Shown: piece after piece, positions 22,051 to 32,330 of the stretch
How positions within the stretch are numbered: the first letter of the stretch is position 1
Layout: each line of letters starts with the position of its first letter
Source: Tetracentron sinense
Lineage: Eukaryota; Streptophyta; Magnoliopsida; Trochodendrales; Trochodendraceae
Assembly (NCBI GenBank): GCA_015143295.1
Contig: CM026557.1
Span: 36,031,965-36,095,964 of the forward strand
Length of the DNA stretch: 64,000 bases
Direction of reading: 5' to 3'
Translations under genes and position numbers: made by a program
The notes under the pieces: model-generated
The model's database searches: none
What the model was told of the DNA's origin: nothing
The model's input: only the letters and a program-made list of their open reading frames with translations

Positions 22051-23961
22051 TTAACCCCTGCACTGCACCGAGATGTAAAGAGCTCTGGTATGTTCCTTAT
22101 CACTGTCTGGGATTTCCTCTTCACTGAAGGTAATGGTCTTTGGTTCCAGAATCTGACCTACCAGTTGCCCCAAACGTTCAGGTGTTATATCCTTTGTGAC
22201 ATGAGCATTGTTGAACACCCTAAGCAATTGCTCCCGATGATGCTCTGAAGTTAAGAGTAATCCCATCACTGAAATTTGAGCCGGGAGCTTTGTGAGTTGA
22301 TGAGCAATATTATATTCCTTCGCTTTCTCCAAAATTTTCAACAATGCAGCATCTTCTTCTTTTTGTTGCTCAGGATTCAGACATTGCTCTTTGCCCTTGG
22401 ACTTAGGCAGCTCAACTTCTGGTTGCTGGTAAACTCTTCCTGACCTGGTTATTGCAGTGATGTTTTCATTATCTAGAATGAGAGATGGAGGGGCCGGTAA
22501 ACGATTGAGGGGATGGATTGGTGCTGGAATGTATGGAATTTGTACTGGACCTTTACCAAGGGGTCGTGGAGATGATATAACTGGGGTTGTAGGCCAATCA
22601 ACAGGGCAAGGGATGGTATAAACAATCCTCTCTTCTTCAACTGGAATAAAAGGGATTTGTATAGGGCGCTGAATGGATTGAATAGTAGATGAGTGGACTG
22701 ACGACATGTGGGGTATTTGGATGGGTTGAACAATAGGGGATTCGGGAGATGACAAAGACTGAGGATATGGGATTCGAACAGGGACTCGGTACGAAGGACG
22801 GATAGCATCATCCGTCTCTGAGAACCCATCAATCCCTACCATACTAACATCAGACCCATCCCTGCTTAGAAAATTAATCTGTCCTTGATGTGGGGGAAGA
22901 GGAGCTTGAATGATGCTAGTATTTTCAGGCGCGAATTCAACTTTGCCTTGCTCTAAGAGATCTTGAATATCATGTCTAAGGGTGTAACATACATCTGTGG
23001 CATGACCCGGGCCTCGATGATATGCACAATAATGATCTGCATGATAATTTCGATTTTGCTTATCAACTGGGATGAGAGGAGTCGGCCCCTTCAAAGTTAC
23101 AAGATCCTTTTTGAGAAGGAAAGTCAGAAGCTGGCTTAAAGAGTAAGGTAAGGGAGTGAAATTTCTCTGAGGGTTTCTCACTGGCTGACGCGCCTGTTGA
23201 TACTGATTTTGCCTTACCGGCTGAGGATTTTGAGGTCGGGGATGTTGTTGGATGGATGGGGTAGGCAACATCAAGGGTGCACTGGGTGCAATCCAATTAA
23301 CTTCTTCTCTTTTCCTGGTATCCTTTTGCCCATTATTCCTGTTAAATGGGGCACTTGACCTTGGAGGTGTATGGCTAAGACTGGCATGTATGGTACCATT
23401 TTTTACAGCTGTTTCAATTCTTGCCCCTGTTTCGACGATTACCTTGAAATCAGTGGCCGGCAAAGTTATCATCAGTGTTGAATATGGTTGCTTTAGGGTT
23501 CCCAAAAAGGTAGAAGCCATTTCTTCCTTTGATAACTGCACTGATAATCTTGATGCCATCTCTCTCCACCTAGCGGCATACTCAATAAACGATTCATTAT
23601 TCCTCTGGGACAGTTGCTCTAGATCGCTCTTTTGAGGGAGCACCTCCAAGTTAAAAGAAAACTGATTGATGAAGAGATCGATCACATCCTGCCAACTGGT
23701 AATTTGCTTCTTGTCAATTGCAAGCCACCACCTGAGAGCGGCATCTTTCAGACTTTTCTGGAAATATTGGATAAGATATGATGGTTTATCTCTGTAAGCC
23801 ATCATGTCTCCCACGTACAGCTGTAGATGCTCTTTCGGACACCCTTTGCCCCCATATTTGGTGAATTCTGGAACTCGAAAATCTGAGGGAACCAAAGTAT
23901 CAGAGGAGAAGAGTAGGTCATCCAGAGTTATCCCTGTAGAGGAGGAGGATGCCCCTTGCAT
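22051..23961 (-). pseudogene. Element C Gag, main part
   Basis: A 636-residue frame with a retrotransposon Gag domain (about residues 30-190, motifs 'LKDAALRWW', 'SFIEYAARWREMASRL'), which packages element RNA into particles. A Pro/Gln-rich linker follows, then a Cys/His segment near 310 ('YCAYHRGPGHATDVC') typical of Tat Gag, and a Pro-rich tail. The first Met lies just after a frame change: the upstream frame (23928-24584) ends in 'KKCKG' where this one begins, at a run of six A. The frame ends at a TAA next to the protease. Confidence 0.88.
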
Positions 23962-24584
23962 TTTTTCATCATCTCTTTCAGCTGACGAATTTCTTCTTGT
24001 TGGTTCTTGAGAGACACCAACAACTCAGAATCTTGTGGCATTTTCGGATTATGATGGTCGCAATGCACAGCCTCACCAGTTTTTCCATCAAATCGGGTGT
24101 AGTCAAAATCACCATCCTCACCCGGCTGATCATGAAGAGGGTTGATAAAGGTAAAGTTTGGAGCAGGAATCTCAACCCTAGGTTGATCCGGTTGGAAAGG
24201 TCTAAACCCTGAATGGTCTGGTTGATGCCGAAAGGTTCCAATTCCGGGTGGGTCTGGTTGGAAACTTTCTGGTTGAAATGAAGTTCTAGGCTGTTCGGGT
24301 TGAAATGGCCCGGCTTCTGGTTGGTGAGTAGGTTTGTTAAGCTGTAAAGCCATCAAAGCCTGCAAGGTTTCTTGAATATTGTCCAATTGGGCTTTCATCC
24401 CATGTATCTCCTGGTCATGTGCTTGTACAAGCTGGTCAGTATTCGAATCCAGACGATTGATGGGAGCAGCCATGTCTGCTGAGCTTTGGGATGACCAGTC
24501 TGCGACTTCAGGACTGTCCAGATCTATTATCGCAGCTTGGGCAAGAGCACGAGATACAGAACGAGTGACAATACGCTGTTTCAT
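23928..24584 (-). pseudogene. Element C Gag N-terminal extension, other frame
   Basis: A 218-residue frame that starts with a basic Met-Lys-Gln-Arg stretch, has a short coiled-coil-like segment (about 60-85, 'MKAQLDNIQETLQALMALQL'), then about seven imperfect 'FQPDQP'-type repeats, and ends in a Lys/Glu-rich helix. It overlaps the Gag frame by 34 bp. The overlap sits on a run of six A (minus strand, about 23955). A seventh A would fuse the frames, so this is either a one-base loss or a site for -1 frameshifting. I infer one original Gag of about 850 residues. Confidence 0.7.
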
Positions 24585-24751
24585 GCAACACTGAGAAAGA
24601 TGTAACGATTCAACATGAATGCATGATTTAACAGCAAAAAGTTGAAAATCACTTCTTTATATATGCAAGTGTTTGTGTGATTTTAAAACAACACTGACCC
24701 AAAAGAAAAAAAATAAAAAACAACGGAAGATAAAAAGAAAAAGACTCAACC

Positions 24752-26569
24752 CTATACAGGCCCATCTGGGAAGCCATAACCAAATGATGAAGGGTTGCCC
24801 CCAAGATCCAGAACTTGCTGATGGAGGCATGCAATTTCGTTCTCCAACCTGTCAACCATATCCGAAGCACTTTGAATTCTGAAGTCGAACTCCAAAGCTT
24901 TGACTTCTGCGTTATGCCTGGATACACTCAACTGCTCTTGATAGTAACAAAACTGTTCTTCAAACTGACGGGAGTCTCGTGCATCATCTCTCTTTCTTTT
25001 CTGGAACTCTCGCATAGCTTGCTCTAACTGCTTTTCTTCATCATGAGCAAGTTGGTGCCGACGCTTCAAATCATTCTTCTCCTGTTGGAGTAACTGTTGT
25101 GCTTCCTCCAATTCTTTCATGCCCTTGAGAATCTTGAGCTGGGCCTGTTCTAACTGCTCTTCCTTTGCACTAGCTATCTCCTTCATCTTGGCTTCTTGTT
25201 GTCGGTGCGCCTGTTGTGCTCTCTTCAATTCCTTCCTGTCTTCGAGAATCTTAAGTTGAGCTTGTATGAACTTATCTTCCCAAGGGACCGCTATTTTAGA
25301 AAAAGGGAGACTTCCCTTTGAGGGTACCGAAACAGGTGTTGGTAGTTCTTCCGGCTTGGGCATCTCTGAGACAACCTGTTGATTTTCCAACCACAGATCA
25401 TATCCTTCTTTTGTTGGTGGTCCAGTCGATACCACATATCCTGGCAACTTGCTCCACTTACACAACTGCCACTCTGTCTGAAAACGTCTGTCCATGAGTT
25501 CCGAAATCTCAGAAAAACGGATATAATCTTGAGATAAGTCATCTAACACTGGTACACATTGTTGGTAACCGAACTGGCGAAGTACCCTGATGGGTACGTA
25601 AGGTGATGACCCAGTCACTCCTGCAAGTGTTATGCTTCTTCTCTTAACAGTGGCCAAACGAGGTAAAACCTTCATATTAAGCCAATCACATTTCCAAATT
25701 ATCTGAGTATCTAAAAGGCTACTGAGGAGTTCATACAACTTTCCCACATCTACGGTTTTTAAGCTTGACTGCACCTCAGCAAACTTTTTTGGTAAGCTGC
25801 AATACCCACTAATATTGGCTGGCACAGTGATCAGTGATGGTATATGCTCCACTAACCATAAGAATAACAAAGAAATGCTTGCATTGAAGAAATTCCTTCC
25901 GGTATCAGCTGCATGCTTAAGGCTTAGGAATAATTCTGCTAAGATAACTGGAACAAGGGTACCTCCATTGCGCACATCTTGAATGATTCCCACAAGTACT
26001 GACTCTACATACTCACGACTATTCTTGGGAAAAACCAGCTGCGACACCGCCACCAAAGTAAAGGCGTTGAATCCAGGTAAATCTACAGTCTGGTCCTCTG
26101 GTTTCCAGTTGTGCTTGCACCTCTTTAAAAGATAACTTGTGGACAGCCTGGAATAAGAATCCTTGGCACAGTTTTCCAACAATGAAGGTTTAATTCGCAG
26201 AAATTCTGATAATTCTCTTTTGTACGATTGCTTGTAGCGAGGAACAATCACTGTGTCAGTTAAATCCAACCGAAGAATGGAAGAGATTTCTTCTAAAGTT
26301 GGGCACATCTCATTTCTTCCGAAACGGAAAACCACGGCTGAAGAATCCCAACACTGTATGGCGGCCGTGATAAGACGCCAATCTGGCTTTATCAAGACAA
26401 GGTCTAAGATGTAGCCCAAATGAGTCTTCTGTCTCCAATATAGCTTTTGCATTGGAGTGAGGGCATTTACTATTTCGGTGAGCTCTTTATTACATGCCGC
26501 CGTAAGCTTCAAATTCATCTTGGGTTTTGATCTATTCATTGATTCTGGCATCCTAGATGGGCCTGCCAT
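24752..26569 (-). CDS. Element C ORF1: plant-mobile-like domain plus coiled coil
   Basis: About 605 residues from the Met at 26569 ('MAGPSRMPESMNRS'). The frame is open 68 codons further up to 26773, but that part is poorly composed and a strong 3' splice-site candidate ('acatattttcag') sits 4 nt before the chosen ATG. Residues about 30-360 resemble the aminotransferase-like plant mobile domain (DUF7745-type) found in Ogre ORF1 ('FGRNEMCPTLEEISSIL', 'WLVEHIP'). Residues about 430-570 are a long Gln/Glu/Lys coiled coil with a duplicated 'QAQLKIL..' block. Position before gag is a defining Ogre feature. Its role in transposition is not established. Unlike gag and pol in this copy, it has no break. 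Confidence 0.8.
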   Translation of the reverse strand: MAGPSRMPESMNRSKPKMNLKLTAACNKELTEIVNALTPMQKLYWRQKTHLGYILDLVLIKPDWRLITAAIQCWDSSAVVFRFGRNEMCPTLEEISSILRLDLTDTVIVPRYKQSYKRELSEFLRIKPSLLENCAKDSYSRLSTSYLLKRCKHNWKPEDQTVDLPGFNAFTLVAVSQLVFPKNSREYVESVLVGIIQDVRNGGTLVPVILAELFLSLKHAADTGRNFFNASISLLFLWLVEHIPSLITVPANISGYCSLPKKFAEVQSSLKTVDVGKLYELLSSLLDTQIIWKCDWLNMKVLPRLATVKRRSITLAGVTGSSPYVPIRVLRQFGYQQCVPVLDDLSQDYIRFSEISELMDRRFQTEWQLCKWSKLPGYVVSTGPPTKEGYDLWLENQQVVSEMPKPEELPTPVSVPSKGSLPFSKIAVPWEDKFIQAQLKILEDRKELKRAQQAHRQQEAKMKEIASAKEEQLEQAQLKILKGMKELEEAQQLLQQEKNDLKRRHQLAHDEEKQLEQAMREFQKRKRDDARDSRQFEEQFCYYQEQLSVSRHNAEVKALEFDFRIQSASDMVDRLENEIACLHQQVLDLGGNPSSFGYGFPDGPV

Positions 26570-27229
26570 TTGACTGAAAATATGTGTAAGTGCAAGTCTA
26601 TATACAAGTGTAAACACGATGACATGCATATGAGATGCAGAAACATTAACCCTTTTTTTTTCTTTTTGAAATCTTTGAAATTTTTTGAAGAAACCAAAGA
26701 GGGTAGGTGAGCATGGATCCGACCTACTAAGTTGGGTTATTGGAAACCAAGACCCAATAGGTTTAAGATGCAAAATGAATGTGATCCTCCTCTTCTTTGA
26801 ATTTTGGATTTTCTTCCCCCTTTTTTTTTTATTTATTTATTTTTTTTTGTTTTCTGATTTTCTTTCTCCAATTATTTTGTTAAAAGGGGTGATCCTTGAC
26901 ATATGTAAACCAATGGGGTAGGCAGATAGGGGTCTACCTACTAAGTTAGGTTATTGGAAACCAAGGCCCAATGGATTTAAGATAAAACATGGATATGGAC
27001 ATCCAGCAGAATCTGGGTTTTTGAACCCCATATGTAAGTCTAAAGATGGGTTGGGAGTTTATTCAACAATGGCTCACACAGGCCCCTCTTTTAAATGAAC
27101 ATATGGGTACACAGGGGTACCTTCATGTTCAATCAAAAGGCAGGGCGGGTATAGGCTATAAGCAAAGTAGGATTAGGGGAAACCTTCCTAGACAGATGCT
27201 TATAGACTATATCTCAACCTAAACTATAT

Positions 27230-27847
27230 GCGTATGCCGGGGTAATGCAAGGTGTTCCTAAGGTGGTTGGGGGACACTTGGCCGTATATGCGACTCCCAA
27301 AAATGGGCCGATTGGCGCAAGTGGGTTTAGTCTATATCCCTTCCTGAGAATAATCGTCCCACAGGGGTGATACAGCTAAACCATGACTGTTAAGCCCCAA
27401 CACTGAAGATAATCATCAAACAGTTGTAGGCGTAATAAGTCAAACTAAAGGGTTTAAGGGTTATTACACTATTATGCAATGAATATGATATGCACATAAG
27501 AGAAGAATAAGAACATACTCACAATATCTCTACTATATACATATGCTGGGGTAATGCAAGGTGTTCCTAAGGTGGTTGGGGGACACTTGGCCGTATATGC
27601 GACTCCCAAAAATGGGCCGATTGGCGCAAGTGGGTTTAGTCTATATCCCTTCCTGAGAATAATCGTCCCACAGGGGTGATATAGCTAAACCATGACTGTT
27701 AAGCCCCAGCACTGAAGATAATCATCAAACAGTTGTAGGCGTAATAAGTCAAACTAGAGGGCTTAAGGGTTATTACACTAATATGCAATGAATATGATAG
27801 GCACATAAGAAAGAATAAGAACATACTCACAATATAAAAAGAATTAG
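27230..27847 (-). repeat. 309-bp tandem duplication
   Basis: Two head-to-tail copies (27230-27538 and 27539-27847), nearly identical, offset 309 bp: compare 'ggggtaatgcaaggtgttcc' at 27239 and 27548. Differences are a handful of substitutions and a 2-bp deletion near 27807. No open frame. Confidence 0.9.
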
Positions 27848-27932
27848 CAAAAGTAAGAATTACTTTAGGAAATAATTAGTGATTTTAATAATGTTTAACT
27901 TAAACCTAATTTTCAGATTGGATCTCAACTTT

Positions 27933-27951
27933 CCCCAGCAGAGTCGCCAAA
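27933..27951 (-). other. Element C primer-binding site
   Basis: Two to three bases inside the 5' LTR, the minus strand reads TTGGCGACTCTGCTGGGG. TGG matches the CCA tail of a tRNA. Ogre elements are reported to use tRNA-Arg; I have not matched the tRNA here. Confidence 0.7.
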
Positions 27952-29235
27952 GCTGTGAACGCATAAATTTACCGCCTTTCCTCCCCTCTCAACTCTAGGT
28001 ATCGGAATAAAGTCCGAGAGTGGAGGAATGACGCTAAATCTATTTTTATGAGTCGCCACCTACTTAGGGGAAGTAGGATCCCGAGATAGTCCGAATGAGG
28101 GGGGTCTATGGTCCAAAATAGTCTAGGTAAGGGATCCCTTTAGGTCCTGGGGAAGGGGTTAGGCACCCCAGGACCTCCATCCGATGACGGTAACCTACTC
28201 ATTAGGTCTAAATCAAACATAAAAAAAATCACTTAACATTTCCTAAAATTTATTAATTTTGCTAATCGAAATCAAAAGGGGGTGTAAAAAAAGTTTGTTT
28301 TTGGTTGGGGTCGAACCCTGATTGGGCTGCCTACTTATCCGGTTAGTCGGAATCAGACCCTCAATAGTAGTTCGGGGTCCGTGACTGTTTTTATACTCGT
28401 TTCGGAGTGTGGTCACTTCCAACTCGTGTTTGAGTTGGGGAGGGGAAATGGAACTGAGATTTATGAATCTCACTCCAGGAGATGGCCGCGTAGCTAGGTG
28501 CTCGTGGGGGAGCTCTAGGGGGCGTTCATTTATTAGGGTAAGTCTTTTTTGCATTTTGGGGGTTTTAAAATGTTTTTTTGTTGTTTTTGTATTTTTTTTA
28601 TTTTTATTTTTTTTGTATTTTAATTTTGGCAAGTTTTAACTAGTCAAGGCTATCCTAAGTGCCCAAGGTAGGCAAAAGGAAAAATAAAGTCTAAATGATT
28701 TTAATTATCTTAAAGGCAAAGAGCAGGGCGGATCGAGCGGCCTTAAACCAAAAGGGGCTATGGTTTAAATACGGACCCTGCTCTAGGTCCCAAGGGAGGA
28801 TAGACCAGTACCTTTAATTTATTTTAATCTCTTTTTTTTTTTTTATATTTTTTGATTTTTTGTAGGGCTAACTAACGGGGTGGGCCAATTATTTTTAGGG
28901 TTAAAAAAGGAAAACTATCTAAGTGCCCAATGTAGGCAAAATAGGAAAAGAAAATCGCGGCCTATTCCTATTGCACGCACATGGATAATATATACATGAC
29001 AAAATAAATGGGCCCAAAGAGAAAGTTAAGGGGCCGAGGCCCATTGACCACTAATGGTCAATTGGCTTTGGTCCGCTATCTTTCTAAGGTCTCGAGAAAT
29101 AGGCCCTATAATTTTAAAACGATTCTAGGGGCTTCCAATGATTCAAATCTCCCGCCCAAGCTTTGAACTATCCAAAGACAAATTACACTACAATAAATGA
29201 AAAGTATTAAATAAAAAATAGGGGTAGAAATATAC

Positions 29236-30550
29236 CTGCGAGGGCTGTTAGGAGAGTTGATGACGGTTGAGAAGTAGAAGGACCGCTCTATCTCTCAAAA
29301 AAAAAAGGAAAAATCCACAGAACAATGGATACCAAAAATATATATAAAAATCAAAAAGAAACGAGAGATAAGAGTGCTGGAATGGTGCTCTCCTGCACAG
29401 ATAAAGAACACAGGCACAACACAGGCACAGGCAATTAATAAAAAATAAATAAATAAATAAAATAAAATGAACAAGATGATACAGAGCTCTAGATCTACAG
29501 ACTCAGATTCGAATCCACTGGTCTAAGGATTTAGATCTAGAAGGAAAAGGGTCACAAAGGAATTTAGAGATGGCGAAGAGGACCCGAGGATGGCTTAGCT
29601 AGAAACGGTAGCAATTACCTGCCAGAAAAGATCACCGGAGATGGGGATTCCCACGATCTGGATCTGAGCAAAAGGACGGAGAAAATTCTAGATTTGAACA
29701 ACGAGTGAAACAGAAGTGAAAATTCTAGATCTGAATTTCTAGATCTAAGGTTTAGATCTAGGAACTTCAGATTTAGAAGAACTGAGAAGAAGAAAATCGA
29801 TGAAATGGAGACTCACATACCTGGGAGAACGATGAAGGGAGACGATGAGCTACAGATACAGGATAGTGACGATCGGCGTAGACGAGCTTCTGAGAAAAGT
29901 GAATAGATCTAAGAAATTAGATCTAGAATTTCCAAGACTAAAACTAGAGAAATTGAAAGAGGGAGATGACCGAGATGTTACCTGAGAGATACTCTGCAAC
30001 TCGCCCAAAAGAAAAAAAAAAAAACCGCCGGAGATGAAGACGCCGGTAATGGAGTTCACCAGGTGAGACGACCGAAGCTGAGAGAAGAGAAAACGATCGC
30101 AACCAACTAAATCCGGCCAGAGATTCGAGATCAAAATTTGTACAGAGATATCAGTCGAGATCAAAAAACAAAAAAAAATAAAAAAAAATAACAAAATAAA
30201 AATAAAATCAAAAGAGAAAGAAGGAAAAGAGGAGAGGATTAGAGAGAAGAATCGAGTACTTGATATATGGGAGTTGGGACTCACCGAAGAAATTCTGAAA
30301 AATCCCCGGTGGAGGAAGATCGACGAACTGGTAATGGCTTGGATCTATAGCCGAGATGGTCAGTGAAGGTGTTGCTGCAGGGGACTGTTGGCCGATCCTT
30401 GCAAGTGAAGATGCTGGTGCCGTGATAGTTGAAGGAGGTCGGGTATAGGTGCGAGAGGGTGCTTTAGCTGCTGTTGCTGAAGGAGAAAGAAAACTGATGG
30501 AAGGAGAGAACTCTCCTTTCTGCCGAAAACCAAAAGGGAAACAGGAAAAA
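29236..30550 (-). other. Candidate multi-exon spliced leader in the 5' LTR
   Basis: Downstream of the TATA box, candidate exons lie at about 30550-30285, 30077-29982, 29889-29821, 29663-29619 and 29392-29236. The introns are 207, 92, 157 and 226 nt, U-rich and end in pyrimidine-CAG. Donors are CG|GTGAGT, CAG|GTAACA, CAG|GTATGT, CAG|GTAATT and CAG|GTATAT. The last donor (29235) could join the acceptor at 26574, four bases before the ORF1 ATG. Exon 1 holds a 70-codon upstream frame (30360-30572). The pattern is seen in sequence; splicing is inferred. Confidence 0.5.
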
Positions 30551-30586
30551 TGAGGTCACCTGACCTCATCACTGAGTATTTATAGA
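30551..30586 (-). promoter_or_regulatory. TATA box and 18-bp dyad of element C
   Basis: On the minus strand CTATAAATA (30586-30578) is followed about 10 nt later by a perfect inverted repeat TGAGGTCA-gg-TGACCTCA (30568-30551), at the place where transcription should begin. The same pair is in the 3' LTR (13893-13910 and 13920-13928). Confidence 0.65.
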
Positions 30587-30966
30587 GATGGAATTAGGGT
30601 TTGAGGATATGGGCTTTGGATCTTGTTTGGGCCATAGCCTCTAAGCTTCCAACCCTTAGAGGATTTAGCTTAGGTGAACTTGGGCTACTTTGGATCCGGG
30701 CTTGGGCTTGGGGGTTTTGACTCGGATTTTGTCTTAGAAACGTGGTGAGTCACGTGAATTGGGCCCTTGGCCAAGGACTTACATGGGGTTTCTCCTCCTC
30801 TCTTTCCCTACTAAAATGGAAAAAATAAAAATAAAATAAAAATGAGTAAAATTAAATAAATAATAAATTAAAAAAAAAATAAATAAATAAATAAATAATA
30901 AATAATAAGATAAAATGAAAGGTAAACAAGGTTTTAGGGGTGTAAAAATGGGGTGTTCACAAGGGA

Positions 30967-31536
30967 TTTATAAAATAATAGGTTTGATCTTTTTTTTTTT
31001 CTTCAAATCCAATTATTTTTTCTTATTTATATTAAAAATCATCATATTGGTAGGAAGAAATCTATATTTACCTCTCCCGATTGTTTCCCTACGACCAAAC
31101 GCTTGCGAATAGGCTAGATCTAAGCATTCACGCTCTTCTTCTTACAAAACCTTTGATTTTCTTTCTTAGATCTCTTAAAATAATTTTTCTCTCTTTTATG
31201 TTTAGAAATCCTTAGAAACCCTCAACCCAGGAACATAAGGATTATTTATAGTGTTGGAGGCTCTAGGGACTCAAAAAGTCAAAAAATCTCGCAAACTCGT
31301 CAAAATCACTGTGTCGGACGATCGATCGTCATCGAAGGGTAATCGATCGTCACCGCCAGTGATCAATCAACCAGTGCTCTGATCAACTTTTTTTTAAATA
31401 TATTTTTTTGTTAAGTCTTTTGCTACTTTTTGACTTTCTTTCTTTTCATGCAATTGAATTTTAAATTTTTTTTAAATTAAGTGATTTATTTGGGTTTTAA
31501 AATCCATACGTTTCACATTAAATTCGGGGTTCTACA
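30967..31536 (-). repeat. Gypsy solo LTR B, right segment
   Basis: Continuation of 9823-11294 after element C. On the minus strand it begins TGTAGAACCCCGAAT at 31536, then holds GATCGATC palindromes (31316-31380) and TATAAATA (about 31248-31256). Following ATAAA (31537-31541) is the right target duplication. Confidence 0.85.
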
Positions 31537-31541
31537 ATAAA

Positions 31542-31908
31542 ATTTGCATCACTAATGTCTGGGATGCACCTCCACCTCCACCTCGATTGAGAAAACCTCT
31601 CATGATTTTGTAACTCCATTTGCAATTACCACAAACAACCATTTGGCCTTGAAAACAACCAGCTACACAAACCCTCAAATCACACAAGATCGTATTCCAC
31701 CCAATTCGATCAAATATAGCCAAATGCACATACGTAGCCTTCTTGAGTTGACTCCCTAGTCAACTCCAGAGAGAGAACTCGATGTCTTCTCTCTAATTGC
31801 AGGAACTATCTCACCATCATCTCTAGCCTAGAAACATGTTATATTTGTTTTTGCTCCTAATGCGAAAGAGAATTTGTGTATACGCATACCACACCGTGCA
31901 ACCCATTT
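31542..31908 (-). other. Copia A internal remnant, unassigned
   Basis: Between solo LTR B and the protease remnant. No domain was recognised. The pol region that should lie here is absent, so copia A was internally deleted. Confidence 0.5.
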
Positions 31909-32330
31909 TCAACTACCCATCGAGTCCTTAGAAATACCATTCACCACGGTATTTGCTACTAGACAATACAACTTATCACACTTCTCTCCTTTCATCAAGA
32001 CCATACTACCACGTGTAATTTTCATAACTCCACTTCTAACTGAATACCTACAGCCTTTGGAGTCCAACCTGTCAAGTGATATTAAATTCTTTCGCATCTT
32101 TGGAATAAAAAACACATCGCCCAAAGTGCATGCCACCTCATCAAACATTTTGATTTTAACCTTCCCAATACCAGTGACATCACAAGTTAACCCATCACCT
32201 AAGGATACAACACTCATCATCTTCTCTTGGAAAGTATCAAAGTATTCTTTCTTAGAACATATGTGAACAGAACATCTCGAATCTAATAATCACCCATCAT
32301 GAAAAGAAGTGTCAATACCTGTAGAGACTG
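31909..32330 (-). pseudogene. Copia A protease / pre-integrase remnant
   Basis: On the minus strand a copia protease-like segment with 'LDSRCSVHIC' (usual active site D-S-G/A; here Gly is Arg) leads into 'GDVFFIPKMRKNLISLDRL' and 'KLYCLVA', the gag-pre-integrase signature of copia polyproteins. It ends in a stop at 31909. An in-frame stop near 32290 separates it from Gag. RT and integrase do not follow. Confidence 0.75.

Larger units (their letters stand above)
26574..27953 (-). other. Element C leader between 5' LTR and ORF1
   Basis: Non-coding leader. It contains the primer-binding site at its start, a tandem 309-bp duplication (27230-27847), and a shorter imperfect repeat: 'cctactaagttgggttattgg' text near 26726 and 'cctactaagttaggttattgg' near 26938. 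If the spliced leader model holds, this whole stretch is intronic in the ORF1 mRNA. Confidence 0.75.
11295..30961 (-). mobile_element. Ogre-like (Tat lineage) gypsy element C, complete with both LTRs
   Basis: A 19.67-kb element bounded by 3009-bp and 3008-bp LTRs and a perfect 5-bp duplication AGGGA (11290-11294 and 30962-30966). On the minus strand the order is 5' LTR, primer-binding site, ORF1, Gag, protease, RT, RNase H, second RNase H, integrase, 3' UTR with tandem repeats, polypurine tract, 3' LTR. Large size, an ORF before gag, two RNase H domains and repeats before the 3' LTR are established hallmarks of the Ogre/Tat group. LTRs differ at only a few visible positions, so insertion is recent. 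Three lesions break the polyprotein: a frameshift near 23955, an in-frame stop near 22049 and a frameshift near 17720. Confidence 0.93.
27954..30961 (-). repeat. Element C 5' LTR (3.0 kb)
   Basis: Nearly identical to 11295-14303. On the minus strand it starts TGTGAACACCCCA and ends TTCACA. It carries the promoter (TATA near 30578-30586), an 18-bp dyad next to it, and the candidate exon series. AAAT-rich low-complexity sequence near the LTR start (about 30830-30910) differs in length from the other LTR. Confidence 0.95.
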
